Below are positions 46,360-56,955 of a stretch of 64,000 nt of DNA, piece by piece. The translations under genes were made by a program, and so were the position numbers. Within the stretch, counting starts at the first letter, position 1. Every line of letters begins with the position of its first letter. The stretch covers positions 67,602,715 to 67,666,714 of the forward strand of contig NC_092862.1 in assembly GCF_032062135.1 (NCBI RefSeq), given 5' to 3'. The stretch is from Pyxicephalus adspersus. Lineage: Eukaryota; Chordata; Amphibia; Anura; Pyxicephalidae. Under the pieces are notes generated by a model. The model saw only the letters and a program-made list of their open reading frames with translations, was not told the origin of the DNA and ran no database searches.

Positions 46360-46640
46360 CACTTTTACTTCCCTGGCACCCTGTTATTTTCTTGTGTCCT
46401 TAATAAGCCCCCAGCTACCCCTTTTACTGCCCTCTGCTCATACTGATCCCCTTTATAGCCCCTTCTATCTGGGCAACACTATATCTTCTCCAGCCCATGT
46501 GGACTCCTATTACTGTCCTGTGTGCATACTGAAACACCCGCTAACCTCTACCATCCTTGTTACTGTCATGTGCCCAAATTCAAACCCTCTCTAGCTTTGT
46601 CATCTCTCCTCCTGTCTTGTGTCTCCACTGTCACTGCAGG
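46360..46640. repeat. Pyrimidine-rich degenerate tandem repeat
   Basis: Variants of TTACTGYCCTGTGYGCATAC recur at roughly 55-65-bp spacing (about 46427, 46509, 46560 and 46608), each followed by a C-rich phrase such as ACCCGCTAACC or CCCTCTCTAGC. The 113-codon open frame across it reflects its C/T bias. It is an old array or a repeat-derived segment. Confidence 0.5.
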
Positions 46641-46682
46641 CAAACTCCATTGAGAGTTCATCTGAGTTCAGTTCCCACGGTC

Positions 46683-46719
46683 ACTGGGCTGTACTTATCA
46701 TTGATAAGTACAGCCCAGT
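46683..46719. repeat. Perfect 18-bp palindrome
   Basis: ACTGGGCTGTACTTATCA is followed by one T and then its exact reverse complement. A hairpin this exact is likely to be part of a transposon interior. Nearby inverted arms AAAGGCCTTTCTC and GAGAAAGGCCCG (about 46776 and 46810) and the edge GCTTGCTCATCCCT near 46854 suggest one inverted-repeat element covering about 46600-46870. Confidence 0.8.
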
Positions 46720-46864
46720 AACTTGCGAACCTGGACCATTTGTTCAGTGAGAACACGACCTTGTGACGAATCAAAAGGCCTTTCTCCCTTACTCCTATGT
46801 TCTGTAAGCGAGAAAGGCCCGATTCTCCGCGAGATAGAAATTACAAATTTCGCTTGCTCATCCC

Positions 46865-47219
46865 TGTTGATAACTACACCCAATCAAAAGTAATATCTTC
46901 CTCTCCAAAAGCTAAGGTGTTACCACTTGATCCGGTCATGTGTTAAGAAATATTTTAGGTTGATAAGATGATAGATTTGACACAAGCATTGAAGCAATCA
47001 TAATTACAATTGTTTTTTGGCACAATAAAAGTCCAACTTTTTTTGGCAAGGCAATGTTTTATGTTGATAAGGGACTATTGCATTGACCAAGAACGTGAAA
47101 AAAAATAACATAAAATACAATTACCACAAACTGGGGAGATACATACCAAATAGCAAAACATAGACCAATTCTACTTTGTCGGTTGTTTACCATTGCATTA
47201 AAATTGCATGTTTGATATT
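46865..47219. other. AT-rich non-coding spacer, nothing recognised
   Basis: No coding, array or transposon end is seen between the palindromic segment and the TTAA element. Confidence 0.45.
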
Positions 47220-47817
47220 TTAACCTCCCTAGTGGTTCATTTCTTTCCAGTTTAATGTCTAAAAGCGGTACATTGTTTTTCATGAAAATTTATTTTACAG
47301 TTTAATATAATAGTATGAGTATGATAAAGTTTGAAACATAAAATCATGTAAAAATAATAAATTGAATAAATTAAAAAAAACCTATATTTTTTATTTTTTT
47401 TTTTAAATAAAAAAAAAATACATATTATACTCATAGTTTTAAATATAGTGTAAAATAAATGTTCTTGAAAACAATGTACTGATTTTATACATATACATCC
47501 AATGTATTGCATTCAATACAGTTATTTTGTATTGAATGCAATACAAATGGATTTTGAATTTCCCGCCCTGCCCTGCTGGCAACGTACACACACCGAAGTC
47601 ACCGGGAACTCCTCAGTGACTTATCGGGTGCAGAAGCCGGCCGGTAGAAGAAGACAGATATCGCGGCGATGGCTGGCGCGGGATGCCGGCGTATCAGGTA
47701 AGGCTGTATTTACTAACCTTCCCATAGGTTTACCAACCCCAAGTGTGACTCGGGGTTACCGCTTAAAGCCACTTTTTTCTACCCCGAGTCACACTCAGGG
47801 TTACCGCTAGGAAGGTT
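47220..47817. mobile_element. TTAA-flanked non-autonomous transposon, copy 3
   Basis: The left edge TTAACCTCCCTAGTGG and right edge CCGCTAGGAAGGTTA are inverted repeats. The right TTAA has become TTAT. The left arm shares AAAGCGGTACATTG and TTTTTCATGAAAA with copies 1 and 2. A single hairpin with two 18-bp perfect arms (47503-47520 and 47528-47545) precedes the landmark GAATTTCCCGC, and a GC-rich core contains GCCGGCCGG. The right arm has two inverted GAGTCACACT/AGTGTGACTC blocks. There is no transposase. Confidence 0.88.
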
Positions 47818-48179
47818 ATTCATATATAGAGTTGAAAATGATCCTAATATTGATTGAATATCAGACAGATGGATTGTTTATTTTATAGTTGTAATCAATT
47901 GCAAGAATCAGTTTAAATAAATATATATATATCCTATGGTTCTTTTTAGAATCCAAAACCTGCCCCCCAGCAATTTCTACACCATAACTAGCATTTTAAG
48001 AACTTTTTAATACGGTGATTCGTAAATACACAGAAACAGAAGTTTCTACTTTATGAAAAATAAACCAGCTGGATTACAGAAAATAAAAAAATATAAGGCA
48101 ACAAAGGCTATTTCCCTGAAATTGGGGACAGGCATAGGCGGCTATAATAAAAATTACAGCATTCATTACCTCAGCTGCA
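47818..48179. other. AT-rich non-coding spacer, nothing recognised
   Basis: Short TA run near 47924 only. Confidence 0.45.
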
Positions 48180-48720
48180 TTTGGAGTTGTCTCTAGTTTG
48201 TTGTTTTGATCTTGTGTCATCAAACCAAAGTCAATGGATGACAGAAATTTGGCAAAATCTCTTTAATCTTCTATATTTATATCTGGTAAATGGCTAAAAT
48301 TTAATTATGCCTCTCTCTCTTACTTTTTCGAAAGGCATTGAATAAAGAATGATAATGTGAGAGCTGAAAGACTATATTGTGCAGCTCTTTTTCTTTTAAA
48401 TGAAGAATGTCCACACACAATAGGCTTAAGGACTGTAGTATGTATTTACTGTCAGCTGTTATTAAATCTCATTGCATGTTTTATTGTGTCAGTGTGAATG
48501 CAATGCGTTAATGCACACACACACTGTTACAGGAACAATACGCTGCTCTGTACCCTGGCTCTTTTCAGAAACTACTGTTAAAGCTAATAATATGCTTCAA
48601 TATCTGCTTCAGTCGTGTTAGATGAGCTCCCCTGCGCTTTAGCATGCTTTATACAATCTAAATTTACAGATGTATAGCAGCAAATCATAGTGTTAACACT
48701 TCTGTATATTTGTAGTATTA
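48180..48720. promoter_or_regulatory. Candidate conserved non-coding block
   Basis: About 540 bp of unique sequence without repeats, containing ACTGTCAGCTGTTATTAAATC (TALE/E-box-like, near 48449), ATTTAATTATGCC (near 48299) and AAAGCTAATAATATGC (near 48581). A stretch of ordinary complexity this long amid repeat-rich DNA resembles a conserved enhancer. The evidence is indirect. Confidence 0.3.
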
Positions 48721-50045
48721 AAGTATGAAACAAGGTAAACCGTTATAAGAGTGTTTCCTTTTATGAACATCACCAACAATTCTTCTACAGAAGACCTACT
48801 TACATACTATAGAGATGAAATAGTGTTTATAACAATAGCTAAGGAAAAAAAGATTGCGTCGGTGGGGTTGTTCACTAAAGGAATATAGGCTGTTCAAAGT
48901 GAATTGTGGCCAAGCAAATATTTGCCCAACTTGGTAACCGAGCAAAAGCTCTGCTGACTTCAACTATCCGACCATGTGAAAGCAGAGTTTTTTTTATATT
49001 TTTTTCTGGGTATTGTTTGGTATTTATTGTAAAGTGAATCCTCACCACATTCAGGTAAAAATTTACAGACTGAACTCCATTAGTAAATTGGTCACAATGT
49101 CTAATGGAAATACTGCTTTGTGTCAATATGTTTTTCTTTGCAAGTGATCATTTCATGGGGTCACAGGCACATTTTAAAGGCATTATTTTCAAACCCAGGC
49201 AGTATTTTGTAGTGCTTTGTCCATCAGGTATCTGAGCTTTTCAGCAACACAAAAATATATATCTCATAGCAATAGTATATCGTGGCACAAAGAGCTAATA
49301 TAAAGAAGGACAGAAAATGATTCACTTCACCCTAAGAGCTGCTTGGAAACATATGTATTAGTACATCATTCATAGCTTATGAAAAAAGGTAATGACTAGC
49401 TACTTTGTAACCTAATATCAGGAAAAAAATCCAGGAATAATGAACAGTTTGGATTTACAATAGCAGAAGTTCCTTCCAGTTTCCAAAGGACTACAACTAT
49501 TACCCAAACCAAGACCATAAATGATCAATGGCTGTTTTCAAATGTCATACAACATAAGAGAAAATGATTGTCTAATGGAAAAAAATATATTTTCTTAGAA
49601 GTAATTTGAAATTGCTATTGCAATAGGATTTTTTATTGTGACTATTTTATTCATCTAAGACCAAAAATAAGCCAATTCCAATAGAAAATCCAAATTATTA
49701 CAAAAGTGCCTGAACAAACTGGTCCAATATCAGACACAGGGGGAAAATGCATCCTATATTGACCACAGGCTATCAGTGTTTTCTGATCTAACAAATAACT
49801 TTTTTTACACAGGCCTCCCCATTTCCCTAGAGCAGATAAAGAATACATAAAAGAGAGCAAAGAAAGAGAAAAAAAGGCAAAAATCCCTCGGGTCTATTGT
49901 GGGGTGCATGAATGCCCTGTAGCAGCCACATGCCTGACTCTAGTTTGGAAAAAGGGAAAATACCAGCCACATTTCACCAAACAAGTACTTAAAAAGACAA
50001 GGGAAGGAGTACAAACTTTTAAATTTACCCTTTCAATAGGTAAAA
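48721..50045. other. Non-coding DNA, nothing recognised
   Basis: No domain-bearing frame is present. The 83- and 69-codon minus-strand frames lack any recognisable content. Confidence 0.45.
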
Positions 50046-50170
50046 AAGAGTAAAGAGAAACAGAGGACAGGAAAGAGGCAGAAATGTGGGAAAAGGAGAA
50101 TGGGGAGCAAGGGATAGAGCAGAAGAGAGGAAAGAGAAGAAGTAAAAGCAGGAAAAAAACTGGAAAAAGG
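50046..50170. repeat. Purine-rich tract
   Basis: About 125 bp are almost entirely A and G on the plus strand. The overlapping 99-codon minus-strand frame is a Phe/Leu/Ser-rich translation of this tract and is not a gene. Such tracts can form triplex or act as nucleosome-modulating DNA. Confidence 0.75.
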
Positions 50171-51079
50171 GGGAACATTAGGCCTGCCCACATTCCTCAG
50201 AAAACTTCACCTAAACCTAATTACACCAATGGACATTTGACCAGACCAACCCATCACATAATATCAGATGGTACAGACTGTTAAGGGTAGATGGTAGGAC
50301 TGTTGAAGTAACAGTATATATGGCAACTTATGTCCCAAACTATAACAGAAGAGCTTAATATATTACCACTTCTAAACAAACGACATTCTATATTTTGGCC
50401 TCTGAATATACTACATTTCAATAAATCATATGTATCCTTCTCCCAGATACTTAGTGATGTATAGAATACACTTTGATACTAAAAAGGCCAACAAAAATAC
50501 ACAATGTAACATAACACCACTCTCAACCATTTCTAGGAAGTATATGCTGATCATGGATGACACCTGAACAAAGATTGTACCATACTTCTGAAAAGTAAGG
50601 AGGATTAAAGTATTGTAAGGAAAGTATAGTAATGAACACCTGTCAATGCTACACTGGCACATTGCCTAGCATACATAGCTTGTGTGATGCTAGGTCCATT
50701 TTAAAGGTCTCTTTCATGGAAGGAAATCCCCTTACCATTTACTGCAGGATCAATATTTGCAGTGTCAAGTAAGGGCTGTGTTGCTCTTATTTACTTTTGA
50801 TGTCATGAGCATAGTGTTTAAGCAGTCTGAGAATGTGATCTATTATGTAAGAAAGAGTACAGGCACATTACTAATGGATGTTCTGGCTATTACTTAAATT
50901 GTACCTGTGCAACCAGACAATATGTTCTTTGTAAGAAAGTTAGTGTGCTATTTTAAATATAGCACTAACAGTCTCTTTCTCAAATATAGACTTTTTTCAA
51001 TATGATATTGTCAGAAAGTTTAAAGGAGAACATAGTGAAGTTTTGTTCATAGCTTTGGGAAAGCATACAGTATTAAGGT
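50171..51079. other. Non-coding DNA, nothing recognised
   Basis: No repeats or coding signal are recognised. Confidence 0.45.
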
Positions 51080-51560
51080 AGACTTTGAATTAAAGAATTG
51101 AAATTGGTATTTGGCTCTTTTACAATGTGATAAATTTTAATCTTCAGGAAAGCAGCAAAGACTTGGGATACTTTAATGAGATTCTTCAATTCTATTTCAG
51201 AGGTCTGACTGAAACACATTCAGTTTGCCAACCCTCAAACTAAGTTTTCTGGTAGGGGGAGGGAAGCAACTAGCTTTTGAAGCCAGGAAGTGCGCTGATA
51301 ATGAAAAATAAATGTGAGCTGCTTAATATTTTGATCATAGAGTTCTCAGGTATCAGAAAACAAAGAGGGACAGCGAAATATCTCTCTACATTAAAAAGCT
51401 GAGCTTGAATTTAATATGAAATGTTAACGTCTTTTCTAATGTTCATTTGACAGTGCAATGGTCAATATTCTCTCAATTATATTTAATAAGTTGACTTCCT
51501 CGCTTTAATTAAGTCACAGCAGAAATACTTCATATGATTTTACACCAAAGAATTTTTTTT
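51080..51560. promoter_or_regulatory. Candidate conserved non-coding block
   Basis: Unique sequence with CGCTTTAATTAAGTCACAGC (homeodomain plus AP-1-like, near 51502), TCATTTGACAGTGC (TALE-like, near 51444) and GTGCGCTGATAATG. No repeat units are present. The call depends on texture and motifs only. Confidence 0.25.
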
Positions 51561-52566
51561 TAAATAATCCTCTTGCCTAATGATTTCCTATTCAGGAATG
51601 GTATAAAGGTGATTTGATGTACCCTTGTGAAGGAGACCCTTTATCTATCTCTTATAAGCATGATGGATGAGACAGATTCTGTATACAATGGAGATGCATC
51701 TTTTCAAAAATTACTTGAATCATAAAACTCAGCCAGGCAAAAGGTTGATGCAAATGATAGGCACATATAATGTAGCCATTGGTCGTAAATCACTTCAACT
51801 AAATCCTTCTATAAGCTTGAAAGAGCTTGTTGTATCTGACACAACATTCAGTAATCATTAATAGGACAGGAGTGCAACATATGAGGTTACACTAAAGGAT
51901 ACATTCAAAGGTGTGTTGGAAAAGTCAATGGCACCATAGAATACTATGGAACAATATATTAAATAATAATAATTGAAGATTAGAAGATTTATTTTGCCCA
52001 AGGGAACATTTCATATATATTTACTAAGGAACAAGAATAAAATGAATTTGACTACCCTTAGAGCATCTGCTTTTATCTTAATAAATAAACTTTCTGTCCT
52101 CAATGGTGGTGAACAGTAATTTAATGAGATGGCATTCTAGGTTGATTTATATGAACTGGAGAGGATTCTGATATTTTTTTAGGGTAACTTATTTATTATA
52201 TAATTCATAACTTACTGGTTAAATACCAAAATTGCACACACAATTAGTTACTGTAAAACTAGCTCCTCTATGTCTTACTCTTTTTATAAACAAGACTTTT
52301 GAACTAACATTATTGGGCTTGTTCAGTAATACAAGCTACAGTACAGAAGTCTGCAGATTTTATAAACTGTAACTCCAGTGCAGGAAAAGATAAAACATCT
52401 CCAACCTTGACACGTACTAAAAATAGATTAAAATTATGGCCCTTCTCTACTCTACTCAATTTTTTTTTATCAGAAAAACAAATGTCTATGTATATGTAAA
52501 GCCTGTCTGACCCAAACAGTCAGGGTTTTGGATAGGCAATCAGAGCACCAACATGAAATGTATATA
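51561..52566. other. AT-rich non-coding DNA, nothing recognised
   Basis: Short frames only. Confidence 0.5.
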
Positions 52567-53004
52567 CAGTGATACCCTGGCTAACAAATTGCCCAGCTAA
52601 CAATTTTTTCAGCTAACAAATTTTTTTCTCACTGTTTAAGAGACTTAGCTAACAAAATGTAAAAAAAAAAGCAGGAAGTAAGATTCCTGATAACATGCTT
52701 GACAAATGTACAGTACTTCCTGTTTACTGTATCAGAAAGTGAAATTGACATTGAAAGAGACATTGCTTTACAGGGGCTTCCCTGCTCGTTTGTGTGCAGG
52801 ACCAAGGCTTGATGGGGTCAGTTTGCATGACATGCAGAAGAAGCTTTTCATCTCAGCCTTTGGTGAGTTTATGACCTTTTATATTGTGCTTTTTTCTATT
52901 TTTTAAAAAACTTACCTATGGGAAATGACGTTTCGGCTAACAAAGATTTCGGCTAACAAATGTGATTCTGGAACTAATTACCTTTGTTAGCCGAAGTATC
53001 ACTG
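52567..53004. mobile_element. pogo/Tigger-like non-autonomous element, second family
   Basis: The ends CAGTGATACCCTGGCTAACA and TTTGTTAGCCGAAGTATCACTG are inverted repeats with TA on both sides. The subterminal word GCTAACAAA is reiterated at both ends (CAGCTAACAATT, TTAGCTAACAAAATG, TTTCGGCTAACAAA), probably as transposase binding sites. The centre carries CTTCCCTGCTCGTTTGTGTG, also present in the truncated element at 38640. There is no transposase. Confidence 0.9.
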
Positions 53005-53423
53005 TATATATGTAAATATATGAATCATTACTTAACAAATAATGAGCAGTGTGTAAAGGTTGACACATCCAAAATAGTCTTCAAACAATAAAGAAAGAAT
53101 TGCCCAGGAGACATTTGAGGCAACTAAAAAATTGTTTTAAAGTCCTAGATGTTGATTTACTAGAGCAGTAAAGGCCTTTCACCCCAATTATCACCATTAA
53201 GGAATTTTCAGTTAGTATAACGAATATCGAGTTTAAGTTTCAATTTTTAGAGAATACCACATCATTTTCAAGGCGATGAAAAAAATAAAAGACGCAAATT
53301 TGCTTAGACATGATTGGATGGTTGAAATCAGCAAAGTATAACCTCATTTACTACACTAGGCGAAAACTGCCTTGCAAGGCAATATTTCTCTTTACTCAGT
53401 GAACAAACTTTATTACTTTAGTA
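53005..53423. other. Non-coding DNA, nothing recognised
   Basis: No feature between the pogo-like and hAT insertions. Confidence 0.45.
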
Positions 53424-53592
53424 CAGTGTTTCTTGACCTTTTAACATGGAGGAACCCTTTTAATAGCTTTCCGGTCTCAGGGAACTCCTGCTATAATTGC
53501 AATATCCACAACTTACAATCCACTGCTTACTTACCACTAGCTACTACTGGAGGGACCTTAGGGTTCCATGGAACCCTGCTTGAGAAACACTG
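53424..53592. mobile_element. hAT miniature element with exact 8-bp duplication
   Basis: CAGTGTTTCTTGACC at the left and TGCTTGAGAAACACTG at the right are inverted repeats. The 8-bp duplication CTTTAGTA is exact at 53416-53423 and 53593-53600. Subterminal GGAACCC and GGGTTCC blocks also pair. At 169 bp it is the shortest and best-preserved member of the family at 11597, 16439 and 31840. Confidence 0.95.
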
Positions 53593-53815
53593 CTTTAGTA
53601 AATCATCCCAAACATTTGCAATATTTGTATCAGCATATTCCAAATCGTATCAGAAAAACAATATGCTTTTCTGGTTATTTCTGTGAGCTAAAAGCTAGAA
53701 TATTTTAGAATGCCGAAGTCATTGTTCTGATTTCAATCCTATTGAAATGATGTCAGCAATCCAAACAAGATACTGCATAAGAATACACTAACAAAAAAAT
53801 CATTATTTATGACAA

Positions 53816-54190
53816 CAGTGGTGCCCAACCTTTTTTCATCTGGGGGTCGCTGTTGAAATTAAGATAAAACCCACAGGCCACAAGGCAAACAAACATTAAA
53901 GATGTATGTTTAAAACTAGAATAGTTTTAATTTAAAATTAAATTAAATTGAAATGTTTCTAGTTACCGTAATGTACATGCACCAAATAAAGGAAATGACA
54001 AATCAAGAATTTCTGTACTCACTATTTGATGCTCATTTAATAATGCAATATTTATTAATGAAAGATACAAAACTACAGTGCTAAACGGTCATATATTGCT
54101 CTCTGCTCACTATTCCTGTACCACTGAGCACAAACTACACTATACAATGTGTCCTGTTGGTTATAGGGGGTCGCTAACCTTCTTTGTACC
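53816..54190 (+). mobile_element. hAT-type element, left end only
   Basis: The left terminus CAGTGGTGCCCAACCTTTTT is followed by CTGGGGGTCGC, the same type of start as the hAT end at 39866 and the element at 63794. No right terminus is identified. A second GGGGTCGCTAACCTTCTTTG phrase at about 54168 may mark the extent. The repeat at 54280 could be its interior. Confidence 0.5.
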
Positions 54191-54279
54191 CCAATAACGC
54201 TACAATGGTTACTTCTAGAGAAATGCAATTCATGTGACAGATAACCAAGTGGTACATGTTCTTGCTACTACATCTTCAG

Positions 54280-54650
54280 GTCCCTACATCTCCCCGTTCC
54301 TGAGAAATTAGGGTTTACAGAAGGGAAGTGGCCAGCAATGTGTCACAGAGTAGCAGGGTATGACAGGTATAGTTTTTCATATCTTGTGATGGCGCCATAG
54401 TGATGAAATAAGTTAGCCACAAGAGTCCCACTTGCAGTTACATTTCCTTTTTCTTACAGACAAATTGGGGTTCATAGAGAGTAAATAGATAGCTATGTGT
54501 GACAGGGTAGCATGATATGATGGGTATAAAATTTAATTTGGGGGGGACAAAAGGAATTTCCTACATTTCCAGTTGCCAACATCCTTCCCTTCCAGAGAAT
54601 GTGAGGGTCACAGATAGTAAGTGGCCAGCTATGTGTAACAGGAACCCCAC
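54280..54650. repeat. Three-unit tandem repeat, period about 150 bp
   Basis: Three units align through a shared core: GAGAAATTAGGGTTTACAGA with GTGGCCAGCAATGTGTCACA, then ACAAATTGGGGTTCATAGAG with ATAGCTATGTGTGACAGG, then GAGAATGTGAGGGTCACAGA with GTGGCCAGCTATGTGTAACA. Unit starts are roughly 54300, 54455 and 54595. No coding function is apparent. Confidence 0.8.
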
Positions 54651-55450
54651 CAGCCGCTCAGTCTGTCACACTGCAGTGTCTGCAGATTTGACTCCTAACG
54701 GCAGTGAGCACTACTGAGCATCTCCCCCTAGGCAGGGTTCTATGGCATAAGGAAGGGGTAACTGCACTACAACCTCACTGCCAGTATGAATGCTGTCTTG
54801 AAGTTTTTAGAGCGAGCAAGTATATATTTGGGGCTTCACAGCACAGAGCAAATTGTCAGTACCCTAATGCTCATTGCCATGGAAGTGGCCCCTGGGGATC
54901 CCTAACATTCAAACTCAATTTGGGGACCAATGTCTTGAAACAGCCCCTCTTAATTTGAAAAATATCCCTGCTTGTTATTAGGATTTTAAGCTTGTGACCC
55001 TGTATCTGGCAACTTGTTATGTTTAGGGGGCTGCAATTTGTTGACACAATTTCTAACACTCTCAGTGTAGGAGATATGAAGGTTTACATAGAGATAATGA
55101 CAGCTGTAGATACAGCTCTCATGTTTCTGCTGCAAAAGGTGGAATAATCTCACAGTACAAGGTGGGTGGGGAGCAGCCACAGCTGATTGGCAGGCCTATA
55201 GTACACGCCCACTCTGAAGGAACTAACACTGAGCATGCTCATGAAGTTCCCTCTTCTGGCAGCACAATCCCATAGAGGAACATAGGAGATGTGTGTGCCC
55301 CATCCCTCAAAAGACAACGAGCAGGGAGAACAGAGAGGGGATGAGCAGAGGGCCGGATCTGAACATGTCAAGATACCTCCTACCCATGACATGGATCTGA
55401 TAAGCAAAAAATGTTTGGTAATGGTTGTTACTAAGGAAGACTGTTTCAAT
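54651..55450. repeat. GC-richer, probably repeat-derived region
   Basis: The base composition is above the window average, and the short frames here (66, 84 and 99 codons) are on both strands without domain content. Phrases such as GCTGATTGGCAGGCC and CACGCCCACTCTG suggest an interspersed repeat, but no ends are seen. It may continue the hAT element starting at 53816. Confidence 0.35.
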
Positions 55451-56159
55451 TAGTTACTAAATAAAAGACTCTAATTGTTTCCTTCCATTGGTATAAAATC
55501 TACATAAGTGCAAAACAAATAAATAAATAAAAACACACAAAATCTGAGGATTTACAGACTCCTCACAATTAAAAAAATAATTTATATGTTTTGTATACCT
55601 AATTCTGTTTGGCCAAATGAGACCCAAGGCAATAAATAACATGGTATGCCATCAACTTTACTTAAAATGCAATATACTTCTCTTATAGTCTTTTTGCAAT
55701 GTATTTTTTTTTTCCTTCGTGGAACCAGTATTTATCAGTGTCATGATAATATTTTCCACATTTACGTTGCTGCACCGTGACGAAAAATCTTTATTGAGTT
55801 TCTTCTGTTGTGAATTCTAAATTAAACACACATGATGAGCTCATATGAGAATAGACAGGATTTGCTGAATATATCTGGGCAGCAGGTAAGCTTACATCAG
55901 GATGGAATAAAGCGAATATGATAAGAAAACTTTTTAAAGATGTATCTACTCACTGATTTGCATTTTAATGATAAGGTAGTTCATTCAAGCAAGAAAACAA
56001 ACAGAAAAGTTGGTGTTTAAGTTGCACTTGCATAACCATATTTAGTACATAACTTACATTAAGTTGTACTGTCATTAGGCGTGTTACATAAAGATTGATT
56101 CATCAGAGATTGATGAACATAAAGAAAAAGATTGTGGATAGCACAAACTTATTTAAAAT

Positions 56160-56167
<8 letters not shown>
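55451..56167. other. Non-coding DNA, unique texture at 55.7-56.0 kb
   Basis: No repeats or coding. The 55700-55990 section (TTTGCATTTTAATGATAAGG near 55957) resembles the candidate conserved blocks but has fewer motifs. Confidence 0.35.

Positions 56168-56226
<59 letters not shown>
56168..56226. repeat. (TA)n followed by poly(T)
   Basis: About 21 TA units followed by 16 T residues. Confidence 0.97.
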
Positions 56227-56548
56227 GCTTTTTGTTTGAGAGATGTGTTTAGAGATCTAGGGGGAAAATGGAAAAATTGATGGCTGCTTATGTCATCCCT
56301 GTTAGTAGCTTCTCAGAGCTGCTGCTTCTGACTCATAGCACGGTAAGGCAGAAATCATTTTTGCACAGCACACACTTCTCATTTTCATCATTTTTTGTTT
56401 TACTTTTTTCACTTTGTTCTCCAGAATGTCTATGTATTTTCCACAGTTTTCTGTAAAAAAAAACACTATACAGAGGTACACACCAAACAGTCTGCAGACA
56501 TGATCCTGATATTGTTCTGCATTTTTTACAAGTTATAGATATAAACCA

Positions 56549-56955
56549 TAGGCTAGGTACACAAGTGCAATAATTATCGATTAAAAACAAACGATTATTC
56601 ACGATTATTTTGAACGATCGTATTGTGCACAATTCTGTACATACATTGTTTAAATATAATCCACCAATAATGTACACACTAGATACGATCGTTCAAACGA
56701 TGCAGGAGGTACCATGTACAGGAGAAAGTGTATCACAGAACAATCCACAACCAATGAATGACGGTACACACAATAGATTACGAACACTCGTCACCCAATC
56801 AGATCCACCGGGGCGGTCGTTCATTTCCAACGAGATTCCTCATTCTTCTGTGTCGTTGACCAGTCAGTCGTTGTGCACTTTTTGTTAACAAATATCGAAC
56901 AATCTTTCGTTGATCGTTCATTACCAATGACAATTATTGCACGTGTGTCAGCAGT
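56549..56955. mobile_element. Diverged member of the CpG-rich miniature family, copy 5
   Basis: The left end TAGGCTAGGTACACAAGTGC, then AATAATTATCG, mirrors the right CAATGACAATTATTGCACGT. The extreme right end is eroded after GTGTGTCAGC. The interior carries CGATCGTTC, AACGATGCAGG, CGGGGCGGTCGTTCATTTCC and TCTTTCGTTGATCGTTC, the same lexicon as copies 1 and 4, with many CpGs decayed. Confidence 0.75.

Noticed and set aside
46253..46594. 113-codon plus-strand frame with hydrophobic peptide
   Set aside because: The peptide is a translation of the C/T-rich degenerate tandem repeat and has no domain.
49894..50193. 99-codon minus-strand frame resembling a membrane segment
   Set aside because: The Leu/Phe run comes from the purine tract read on the other strand.
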